Origin: a virus | Virus record (IMG/VR): IMGVR_UViG_3300044716_001642 | Span: 62,001 to 126,000 of that record | Reading direction: 5' to 3' (one strand) | DNA: 64,000 bases | In this document: one piece after another, positions 15,239 through 21,609 of the stretch | Layout of the letters: each line of letters starts with the position of its first letter | Position numbering within the stretch: the first letter of the stretch is position 1 | Translations under genes and position numbers: made by a program | The notes under the pieces: generated by a model | The model's database searches: none | Seen by the model: the letters and a program-made list of their open reading frames with translations, nothing else | What the model was told of the DNA's origin: nothing

Positions 15239-15835
15239 TCAAAAGGGGTTTTTGTTGTTTTCTATTATTATTTTTATAAAATTTAAAGTTTCTTCATGGG
15301 ACATGGTATTTTTTGCGTAATTTATATTTCTGCTTACAAATTGAATGTTTTCTTTTGTGTAAGGTCTGGAAGAGTCAATTCTATCAACTGACGCCATATT
15401 GTAAGAAATGTCCGGATTGGGGTTGGAGTTTGTTGGTAATTTTAATTTAATTTTGGTATAAGGGCAAATCCCATTCTGCTTATGCCACACTTCTTTCAGG
15501 TCTTCTATAACAAGGAAAGATTCCTTCCTGTTTGAATTATTATTTATCATTCTAAATAAATATTTGAACTCTCTATTTTCTTTAGAATGAAAATCTCCGC
15601 CTTTATTTAAAATTCCGCTTTCTAAAAGCTTATAGGCTCTAATTTTTGACAATTTATTTAATTCTGGAGTATTTCTTTTACATCCGCATCCCTTTATTCT
15701 ATTCCTTTTCAAATCTTGAAAATTGCATTCTTTTGTTTTTCCGCATTCACATTCGCATTTGACGATTTTATTAGAAATAATTTCTAATATTTTCATGCTA
15801 TTTATCTTTTGCCCAATAAAGCTTTTATTTTTCAT
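15239..15835 (-). CDS. HNH homing endonuclease, free-standing, next to tmRNA gene
   Basis: A 198-residue protein starting at MKNKSFIGQKINSMKILEI. Residues about 23-55 form a zinc-binding N-terminal module (CECECGKTKECNF, GCGCKRN) common in phage HNH endonucleases. The C-terminal half holds the HNH-like part: CPYTKIKL, then VDRIDSSRPYTKENIQFVSR and NYAKN. Such genes are mobile and cut intronless or HEG-free alleles. It lies about 60 bases downstream of the tmRNA 3' end on the same strand. The frame extends to 15871, but those 12 codons overlap the T/A-run spacer. Confidence 0.78.
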   Translation of the reverse strand: MKNKSFIGQKINSMKILEIISNKIVKCECECGKTKECNFQDLKRNRIKGCGCKRNTPELNKLSKIRAYKLLESGILNKGGDFHSKENREFKYLFRMINNNSNRKESFLVIEDLKEVWHKQNGICPYTKIKLKLPTNSNPNPDISYNMASVDRIDSSRPYTKENIQFVSRNINYAKNTMSHEETLNFIKIIIENNKNPF

Positions 15836-15870
15836 AATAAATATTATTGAGTAAACTCCGCACAACTCCA

Positions 15871-15894
15871 TTTTTTTTTTTTTTAAAAAAAAAA
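15871..15894 (-). terminator. T-run/A-run tract behind the tmRNA, possible terminator
   Basis: Transcribed leftward after the tmRNA acceptor end, the sequence is AAAA, ten T, then fourteen A. The T run just after the stable tmRNA acceptor and T-arm helices could act as an intrinsic terminator or processing site. No separate GC-rich hairpin is present. Confidence 0.35.
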
Positions 15895-15897
15895 TTT

Positions 15898-16311
15898 TGG
15901 AGGCGAGAGGGGTCGAACCTCTGTCTTTATAATATCATCTAAAAGATGCTACATGCTTTAATATATTCAATTTATAAGGTATCTTGGCATATTAACCAAC
16001 CTTGATATTTTATAGCTATATCATGCTCTGTATTAGTTTTTCTATGATCTCTAACAGTTCATCAAAACCTCTGCAATTCAAAACGGATTTAGAGGATTAC
16101 CGTTAGGCTTTTAAGCGGCGAGAGCGCAGGACTCTTCTTCAAAACCGGCGAGAAACTCGTCAGCATTGTTGAATATGTATTCAGCTTCGGCTAAAAGATC
16201 AGAAGTATTGTCTTCTGCATTTAGTTTTTTAATCGATTTTTAAAGAGGCCATCGATTAACCTCTACATGCACTTTTAGATTTCGATTACAAATCGAAACC
16301 AGTACGCCCCC
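15898..16311 (-). ncRNA. ssrA: transfer-messenger RNA (tmRNA), one-piece
   Basis: tmRNA rescues stalled ribosomes by acting as alanine tRNA and then as template for a degradation tag. On the minus strand the RNA starts GGGGGCGTACTGGTTTCGA, as in bacterial tmRNA. Its first seven bases pair with CGCCTCC at the 3' end (one G-U). A T arm AGAGG-TTCGACC-CCTCT precedes the acceptor strand. GTGCATG and a pseudoknot-like GAGG...GGCCTC with AATCGAT/ATCGATT match PK1, and AAGCATGTAG near the 3' end matches the E. coli RNA. The tag frame ends in ALAA. CCA is not encoded. Length 414 bases; the order is standard, not permuted. Confidence 0.93.
16111..16218 (-). other. ssrA: tmRNA tag reading frame (35 codons plus TAA)
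   Basis: The resume codon is probably GCA at 16216-16218, placed just after PK1 and preceded by ACTAAAT, as GCA follows ATAGTC in E. coli. The encoded peptide starts AEDNTSDLLAEAEYIF and ends FEEESCALAA before TAA. The ALAA end is the ClpXP/ClpAP degradation signal. At 35 residues it is much longer than the usual tag of roughly ten residues, and it is acidic with a Cys before ALAA. Confidence 0.82.
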
Positions 16312-16329
16312 ATAATTTCAAAGAACAAT

Positions 16330-16413
16330 TGCTAGAAAGCTTTTCATTGGCTACCGTGTTTTTAACACGCTGGACGAAATTTACTTTTCAACCCTGCCTA
16401 ATCGGGTCTAGCA
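16330..16413. other. tRNA-like nested hairpin element upstream of tmRNA
   Basis: TGCTAGA (16330-16336) and TCTAGCA (16407-16413) form a perfect 7-bp outer helix. On the plus strand the interior holds, in cloverleaf order, AGC/GCT with a 9-base loop, CGTG-TTTTTAA-CACG (an anticodon-arm-like hairpin whose loop would read UUU, Lys), GAAA/TTTC like a long variable arm, and CCC/GGG in the T-arm position. No TTC-type T loop is present and the D stem is short. It could be a decayed class II tRNA on the plus strand or a structured tmRNA leader on the minus strand. Confidence 0.4.
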
Positions 16414-16420
16414 TAAGAAT

Positions 16421-16430
16421 ATATACACTA
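16421..16430 (-). promoter_or_regulatory. ssrA: TAGTGTATAT element upstream of tmRNA
   Basis: This AGTGTA-type element overlaps the stop codon of the upstream gene and lies about 110 bases before the mature tmRNA 5' end. It may drive a precursor that is trimmed. Confidence 0.35.
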
Positions 16431-16613
16431 AAATAGAGACTCAAAGTCTTTAATTAATTTATTTGCATCATCCTCTAGCTCACTTAATCCAACGAGCAAC
16501 TCTTTTGCTCTACCTGAGTCCTCATAATAATGATCTAATGTTTTATCTTTCATTTCTTTTATTGAGCTAATTATTTCAGAAACTTCAATGATATGTGAAT
16601 ATGCATCTTTCAT
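16428..16613 (-). CDS. hypothetical helical protein (61 aa)
   Basis: A short acidic helical protein, MKDAYSHIIEVSEIISSIKE onward. Its start overlaps the last base of the RNA ligase gene, so it is the last cistron before the tmRNA region. Function unknown. Confidence 0.55.
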   Translation of the reverse strand: MKDAYSHIIEVSEIISSIKEMKDKTLDHYYEDSGRAKELLVGLSELEDDANKLIKDFESLF

Positions 16614-17626
16614 TAATCTTTGTAATTTCTATTAATTAATTTAAATCCAAGTGGGCGGCGAGAAGAGTATCCCTTTGGGTAGGATGAGGGTCTTACTACG
16701 ATTCCTTCTCCTTCTAGTCCGCTCTGGTATTTTTGTTTATCCGCTAGTTCTTGAAGTTTTTGCAGTGGGTCAACCCAAAGTTTTATGGTGGCATCAAGTC
16801 CCAACTTGCATATTAGGGGGACAACATCGCAATGCAAAGAATTTTCGCAAAAATCTTTCATCTCTTCGTATGTCATGTATTTTTTATTTTCGCTAATTTG
16901 AAATACAAAAATTTTAACATCTTCTAGTTTAAGCTGATTTTTCTGAATTCCATTGCCCACTAATTCGCCCTGTATAACGCCCGTCCAATTTGCTGGAATA
17001 CTAAGTTTCCTTGCGGCTTTCCAGAATGTATTATTTTCTGTTTCTTTTTTAGAAAGATTTCTGGTGCAAACTTGAGAAAGCGCGCCGTCTTCTACAATTA
17101 GCGTTATAGAGCTTCCGTCTAATTTTTGCGTGACCGTGATATGAGAATCGTGATTAAGAACCTTTTCGACTAGATTTGGATCATTCAATCCATTATCCTC
17201 ATCTGTTTTAGAAATAATACTTGTTGGAAAATCTCCAAGCGTTTCACCAGAAAGGTTCGCGGGAATTTCTTTGATGTATTTTGTAACCCCAAGTAATTCG
17301 GTTAAATTTTCACCAACTACAACTGTTTCTGTAAACTGTTCTGGAAATTCGCTAAGAGGTATTACCAAGCCAGAACTATATTCCCCGCGAAGTTTTATAT
17401 TCTTGATGCGAATTGGTTTGTCTGGATTTTTTTGATCAACCAGGAACTCGGACCAATTATAACGAGGGACAATAGTATCGATAGTAATAAAGGCTACCTT
17501 ATCGCCCTCTTTGTGAATCCCTTTTTTAACAATTGTTTGCCAGCCTAAAATTTCAGCAATTTCTAAAGACTCGGCGTTACTATGCTCTCTAATGTTTTTT
17601 ATGATTTCAATTGAAGCTAATTTCAT
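16613..17626 (-). CDS. RNA ligase, DRB0094 (Rnl5)-like
   Basis: A 337-residue ATP-dependent RNA ligase with an N-terminal OB-like domain (about 1-115: MKLASIEIIKNIREH, then GDKVAFITIDTIVP) fused to a nucleotidyltransferase domain. Motif I is TQKLDGSS, with Lys168 as AMP acceptor. VIQGELVGNGIQKN (about 217-230), EGEGIVVRP and GFKLINR supply motifs III-V. The N-terminal extra domain and order match DRB0094-type ligases, which prefer nicked duplexes with 3'-OH RNA. It is therefore distinct from the Rnl1-like ligase at 9148-10245. Confidence 0.85.
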   Translation of the reverse strand: MKLASIEIIKNIREHSNAESLEIAEILGWQTIVKKGIHKEGDKVAFITIDTIVPRYNWSEFLVDQKNPDKPIRIKNIKLRGEYSSGLVIPLSEFPEQFTETVVVGENLTELLGVTKYIKEIPANLSGETLGDFPTSIISKTDEDNGLNDPNLVEKVLNHDSHITVTQKLDGSSITLIVEDGALSQVCTRNLSKKETENNTFWKAARKLSIPANWTGVIQGELVGNGIQKNQLKLEDVKIFVFQISENKKYMTYEEMKDFCENSLHCDVVPLICKLGLDATIKLWVDPLQKLQELADKQKYQSGLEGEGIVVRPSSYPKGYSSRRPLGFKLINRNYKD

Positions 17627-17701
17627 AATACTTTCCGAAGTATCTGATAAATTTAATGCAATGTCAATTGTTTTCTTTTATTTAGTCTAGATTGTATTTA
17701 G

Positions 17702-18337
17702 TTAGATAAACTTTCCTTCTCTTATCCAGAAAATGCCAATATATTTAATTCCCTTTGTCACTGGAAGTCCTGCATGTAGACTATTGTACTCAACTTTATT
17801 ATTTTCATCAACATTTTTCCAAATAATTAATTTATTCTTTTTTGGAATTGCTCTATAAGGAATTTTTGGAAAATCAGTTTCCCCACCTTCAAAATCTTCA
17901 TTTAAATAAATTAGCGCCGAATGGGTTCTTTGACCCCCTCGCTTCATTACGTTTTCAAAATAATCCATATTAGCATGAAAGTAGTCATGATGGACTTTAT
18001 ATTGACCACCAATTTCATATTTTACAACATGCAATTGTTCAAAATTTTCTACCGGCACGTTTATAATTTTAGAAATCTTTTCTTTCAGTGCTGCGACAAG
18101 TTGATTTTTATTATCATACAGCCATGTGCCCTGCGCAACTCGGTATTCATTATCGGAATTTTCGCCAAGTGTTGTAGTTTTAACAAAATCTTTACTTGCT
18201 TCCTCTATAAGCTGACTCGCTTCGTCGTCCGAAATAAAACTTTCTATATTGTGGATAATAATTTTATCTAAAAGAGCCTGATTAATATCGAGGTTTTCTT
18301 TTCCGACTTCGGTGTCTTCTACAGTATTAGTTTTCAT
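17702..18337 (-). CDS. 2OG-Fe(II) oxygenase, prolyl-4-hydroxylase type
   Basis: A 211-residue protein whose C-terminal domain matches the P4H-like oxygenases. Iron ligands are His116-x-Asp118 (YKVHHDYF) and His188 (NSLHAGLPV), with Lys198 in GIKYIGIFW as likely 2-oxoglutarate ligand. EGGETDFP and KNKLIIWKN are typical strand motifs. Such enzymes hydroxylate protein or peptide side chains. It differs from the PhyH-type enzyme at 677-1510. The next gene downstream is a structural-looking protein. Confidence 0.85.
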   Translation of the reverse strand: MKTNTVEDTEVGKENLDINQALLDKIIIHNIESFISDDEASQLIEEASKDFVKTTTLGENSDNEYRVAQGTWLYDNKNQLVAALKEKISKIINVPVENFEQLHVVKYEIGGQYKVHHDYFHANMDYFENVMKRGGQRTHSALIYLNEDFEGGETDFPKIPYRAIPKKNKLIIWKNVDENNKVEYNSLHAGLPVTKGIKYIGIFWIREGKFI

Positions 18338-18383
18338 AATTGTAAATTTTATTATATTGAAATATGATCAGTCAAAAAGAATA

Positions 18384-18977
18384 TTAGCTTCTAACTGTGC
18401 TTTTTTCTGAAGTGAATCCATTAATCCAAACGGCTTGCCATGGATAGGGCGCGTTTCCAGTTCCAGTTGACAGAGTTCCATATCCTTCACTGTTATTATA
18501 TTCCCAATTTGATCCGTTCCACAGTACGGTTTCAGCTCCATATATGTAAGCTGGTCTTCCATTGATCAAAGATGTTGGATTTAACACTCTAAAAGAACTA
18601 CCGCCAGGACCAACTCCGTTGATATACCAACCGTCCATTTTTACGCCAGCTTCATTATCCGCAAGACTATTAAGTGGATCTGCGGGATCGTGGTCTGGTA
18701 AATTTGTAATCAGTTCCCAGCAATGAGTGGCGTATGGCAGGGATCCAACTGCGCATGTTATATTTTTATATACATAAAGAGCGCGAGAATTCATATTAGT
18801 TTCGAAATTTCTTCCGAGTGATACAACCGCATCATTGAGACTGTATTGAATTCCAGTAAATTCGCCCCTAAAATTGTAATTTACAACTGGTTCTGGCGCG
18901 CTATAGTTTAAAACCTTGAGTTTACCATCAACTTTAAGTTTTCCGTCCACTTTTAAAATAAAATTTTCTGTTGGCAT
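18384..18977 (-). CDS. probable virion structural or fibre-associated protein (197 aa)
   Basis: A beta-rich, Gly/Asn/Tyr/Trp-rich protein beginning MPTENFILKVDGKLKVDGKL, with a short internal VDGKLK repeat. The opening resembles that of 8245-8487, and the two share upstream sequence, suggesting related modules. No enzymatic motif, signal or membrane segment. Function inferred from composition only. Confidence 0.5.
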   Translation of the reverse strand: MPTENFILKVDGKLKVDGKLKVLNYSAPEPVVNYNFRGEFTGIQYSLNDAVVSLGRNFETNMNSRALYVYKNITCAVGSLPYATHCWELITNLPDHDPADPLNSLADNEAGVKMDGWYINGVGPGGSSFRVLNPTSLINGRPAYIYGAETVLWNGSNWEYNNSEGYGTLSTGTGNAPYPWQAVWINGFTSEKSTVRS

Positions 18978-18983
18978 GATTTA

Positions 18984-18993
18984 TTATACACTA
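18984..18993 (-). promoter_or_regulatory. TAGTGTATAA candidate promoter element
   Basis: On the minus strand TAGTGTATAA ends about 7 bases before the ATG at 18977 and is preceded by ACAAACAAC. It belongs to the recurrent AGTGTA set. Confidence 0.4.
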
Positions 18994-19014
18994 GTTGTTT
19001 GTTTTTGTTTTAAT

Positions 19015-19515
19015 TTAACTGTTTCTAGGTTTGCACCACGAATCAAAATATCCCTGCCCCCACCAAACTAATATTTCATCGTCTACTTCAATATCCTTTT
19101 CAGCTGTAAAAACGACTAAATTTAAGTTTGGGTATAGTTTGTACGATGCGTTTTTTAAAGAATCCGACTCAGCCGAATTATATATTGAACCATTTCCAAA
19201 TAAAATCATCCCCGAGTTGCCATGCGTTTGACAGTCTTTACATTCGCACCCTGCCCAGTAGGCATATTTTAAAATAGATGGATCATTGACATATTTTCTT
19301 TTCCAACTCATCGTAAGGCTGTGGCAATATTCTATTACTTCATTTTTTTTTATTTTTTTGTTTGCAAAAACTCCAAGCCCCTTTCCTGGGGACTCCCTTG
19401 CAATTAAGTGTTCGTTATTAAAACCTTCGCCCCTTATCTTAGCCCATTTTTTTTGGACTTCTTTTATATCAAGATCCTCACTAATTTTTTTATTAGTCTC
19501 TTTATTGTCATTCAT
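19015..19515 (-). CDS. SET-domain protein (putative lysine methyltransferase)
   Basis: A 166-residue protein with SET-domain order. SPGKGLGVFANKKIKKNEVI (42-61) is the N-terminal SET strand pair. GNGSIYNSAESDSLKNASY (108-126) sits where the NHxxxPN cofactor motif usually is, but in altered form. VVFTAEKDIEVDDEILVWW (134-152) matches the AxRDIxxGEEL segment, followed by GQGYFDSW. A Cys cluster (GCECKDC, 89-95) is inserted in the middle. SET enzymes transfer methyl groups to protein lysines with S-adenosylmethionine. Presence in a phage suggests modification of a host or virion protein, which is inference. Confidence 0.78.
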   Translation of the reverse strand: MNDNKETNKKISEDLDIKEVQKKWAKIRGEGFNNEHLIARESPGKGLGVFANKKIKKNEVIEYCHSLTMSWKRKYVNDPSILKYAYWAGCECKDCQTHGNSGMILFGNGSIYNSAESDSLKNASYKLYPNLNLVVFTAEKDIEVDDEILVWWGQGYFDSWCKPRNS

Positions 19516-19527
19516 ATTTTTATGAAA

Positions 19528-19917
19528 TTATTCCCAACAAAAAACTACATTATCAAAATTTTCAAGTTTTTTAACTAAATTATGATTTATTATTTTTTCC
19601 CATATTCTGTATTTGTTGGCTAGCCCAGCGCCCAATTGAGATATATAAAAAATATTATTTGGTGAATTTCTAATTTTTATTTCTAATTTTTCTAACTCTT
19701 CAAAAAATACAAGGGAGTATTCTTCTGGTTTATAAAACGATTCGTCGCGGTTATCTGGAAATTTTTTCGTAATAAAGCCAATGGCTCTTTTATGAAATCT
19801 TAATTTTGCCGCCCCGCCTGTTCCGCGTCTTTCCAGGTTATCTCCGAATACAAAATACGCGTTAGAATTATCATCTAAAAAGGATTCCGTTACCGTTAAT
19901 GAATTGTAAATAGCCAT
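19528..19917 (-). CDS. conserved hypothetical protein, possible nucleotide- or ADP-ribose-related fold
   Basis: A 129-residue protein with a strongly patterned sequence: YFVFGDNLERRGTGGAA, RAIGFITKKFPDN, ISQLGAGLANKYRIW, then VVFCW. I recognise it as a widespread but uncharacterised phage and bacterial type. The Gly-rich GDN..GTGGAA segment is suggestive of macro-like phosphate binding, but I cannot assign it. Next to the SET-domain gene. Confidence 0.68.
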   Translation of the reverse strand: MAIYNSLTVTESFLDDNSNAYFVFGDNLERRGTGGAAKLRFHKRAIGFITKKFPDNRDESFYKPEEYSLVFFEELEKLEIKIRNSPNNIFYISQLGAGLANKYRIWEKIINHNLVKKLENFDNVVFCWE

Positions 19918-19934
19918 TTTAAGAATATGATTAA

Positions 19935-20165
19935 TTATTCTTCGTCACTTTCATTAAAATTTTTTCCGCTTTTTTCTTGCCTCATTTTTTTTCTTTGCTT
20001 CTTTTGATCCTCGGAAAGAATGCCGAGCACTTCTTCACGCCAAGTTCTATTCGCTTCCTTGTTTGAGATTGGCGGCTCGCCTTTTTTTGATTTTTTCTTT
20101 AATGCTTGTCTGATCTCCGCCATCATTGGAGATGATTTTAAGGATGGCCATGTTGCAATATACAT
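19935..20165 (-). CDS. hypothetical basic protein (76 aa)
   Basis: A small Lys/Glu-rich, probably disordered or helical protein (ALKKKSKKGEPPISNKEAN), with tail KNFNESDEE. It lies between two longer genes with short spacers. Function unknown. Confidence 0.55.
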   Translation of the reverse strand: MYIATWPSLKSSPMMAEIRQALKKKSKKGEPPISNKEANRTWREEVLGILSEDQKKQRKKMRQEKSGKNFNESDEE

Positions 20166-20193
20166 ATTTTATTTTATTTTATTTTTTTCGTAT

Positions 20194-20790
20194 TTAAAAA
20201 CTATTTATGTGCTTTATGAATTCTGAAACTTTTTTAAAAGTATTGCAAGTTACCATTTCTTGCTTTTGCCATGTTGTTGCGCTTAGTTGAATTTGTCCGT
20301 CGTGGTTTTCAACATTATCAATCAAAAGGTCTGCTTCTTCTTTTTTGCTCGCCAATTTGAAATTAATAAACTGTTTTCTTGTATATTCAAAATCTAAGTC
20401 ATTAAATTCTTTTTTATTTTTTAAGTTTTCGTAAGTTTCCGCTGCGTCTCCTGGCAAGAACGCAATTGCTACTTTTTTGAACTCAAAATTTACGCTTGCT
20501 TCTAGTAGATTTATTAGATTTAACCTACTTGCTTCATTGAGAAATAGTCCATTTAGTAGTATATTTTTACGCTTCTTGTTTTTTGTGAAAATTTTTACGC
20601 ATCTATTCAGTGTTTCTTCCATCACCATTTGCTCAACTATTTTATTTTCAACAAGCGCGCTTTTAGAAAGCTTTAATCTAATTGAAGAGGATGAAACCAA
20701 TTCATAATCGTCATTTTCTTCAATAAATTTTTCACAAAAAATATCTTTTTCTGCGCAGGTCGGACCATAGCAATATGCCAGTATTTTCAT
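20194..20790 (-). CDS. P-loop kinase-like protein, PNK-related, degenerate Walker A
   Basis: A 198-residue protein with the layout of polynucleotide kinase-type P-loop proteins: an N-terminal strand leading to GPTCAEKDIF, a helical segment, then NILLNGLFLNEASRLNLINL like the second strand and lid of T4 Pnk. The Walker A position reads CAEKD instead of GxGKS/T, so phosphate binding may be lost or altered. Given two RNA ligases in the window, an RNA 5'-kinase ancestor is plausible. Confidence 0.55.
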   Translation of the reverse strand: MKILAYCYGPTCAEKDIFCEKFIEENDDYELVSSSSIRLKLSKSALVENKIVEQMVMEETLNRCVKIFTKNKKRKNILLNGLFLNEASRLNLINLLEASVNFEFKKVAIAFLPGDAAETYENLKNKKEFNDLDFEYTRKQFINFKLASKKEEADLLIDNVENHDGQIQLSATTWQKQEMVTCNTFKKVSEFIKHINSF

Positions 20791-20795
20791 CTATG

Positions 20796-21605
20796 TTAAC
20801 TAATTTTCTTTTTAATTCTTTGAATGAGTGAAAAGATAGTTTTATTTGGAATTTCCGAAATGGAGGTCCAGTTAGAAGCGTCTTCAATTCCTTCTTTTAC
20901 TAAAGTGTCTTTGATAGTATCAAACGATATATTAGCCTTTGACATTAAATCTTTCAATACATTAGATGGATGGCTCGCTGAGACTTGAGTTTCAGTTCCC
21001 GATTCGGTATGAATTACAGTTTGATTCTTAGAATCCCCAAGTTCATCGCTACCCAAAATATTAATTCTCAAAAAATTTCTAACAGATCTGACGAATGCTC
21101 TATTTTCAGCAATAGCCATTAAGAAATCTTTGGCAAAACTTTTAGTATTATCAAGATGCGCGTCGGCAAGTGATTCAAATTCTACCTCCTGACCACTTGT
21201 TTCAAAATTGGGCATCCAGGTGATTTTGCATGATACCGCAACGTGATTTTGAGTACAATTGAATACATTGTATTGGACTTTTGAATAACCCCTGATATTT
21301 GCCAAGTCTTTTATGCCGCCCAACAAAATTAAAAGTTGCGAATCCTCTAAATCCTGCACGTTTAAATTTTTATTTTCAGTTCCGGACGGAAATTTTGACA
21401 AGTTGGGAACAAGGTATTTTGTGTCAATCATCCTCCTCCAATTAACAAGACCATCTTCCGTAAATTCGTAAGATTTCCCATCTAGCAAGCCAAGCTCATC
21501 TCTTTTAAAAATGGGTTTATATTTTACGCTGTCGTTAATAACTTGCGATTCATCTAATGTCTTGATCATTTCTGAGTCTTCTTCGTTTTTTTTAATTTTT
21601 GGCAT
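20796..21605 (-). CDS. possible Rad52-like or DNA-annealing protein (269 aa)
   Basis: A 269-residue protein. The centre (GYSKVQYNVFNCTQNHVAVS, then DAHLDNTKSFAKDFLMAIAE and NRAFVRSVRNFLRINI) recalls the strand-helix core and AENRAFVRxVR helix of phage Rad52-like or other single-strand annealing proteins. The C-terminus (KDLMSKANISFDTIKDTL...IKKKIS) is a separate helical tail. It lies in the same strand and region as the replication genes. The assignment is tentative. Confidence 0.42.
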   Translation of the reverse strand: MPKIKKNEEDSEMIKTLDESQVINDSVKYKPIFKRDELGLLDGKSYEFTEDGLVNWRRMIDTKYLVPNLSKFPSGTENKNLNVQDLEDSQLLILLGGIKDLANIRGYSKVQYNVFNCTQNHVAVSCKITWMPNFETSGQEVEFESLADAHLDNTKSFAKDFLMAIAENRAFVRSVRNFLRINILGSDELGDSKNQTVIHTESGTETQVSASHPSNVLKDLMSKANISFDTIKDTLVKEGIEDASNWTSISEIPNKTIFSLIQRIKKKIS

Positions 21606-21609
21606 ATAT

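Noticed and set aside
16391-16407. preQ1-type riboswitch in the ACCC...GGGT hairpin upstream of tmRNA
   Set aside because: The A-rich tail and loop do not show the required loop-tail pairing, and no queuosine gene lies downstream.
16330-16413. A functional tRNA-Lys(UUU) on the plus strand
   Set aside because: The outer helix and anticodon-like loop fit, but there is no TTCRANY T loop and the D stem has only three pairs, so I list it only as tRNA-like.
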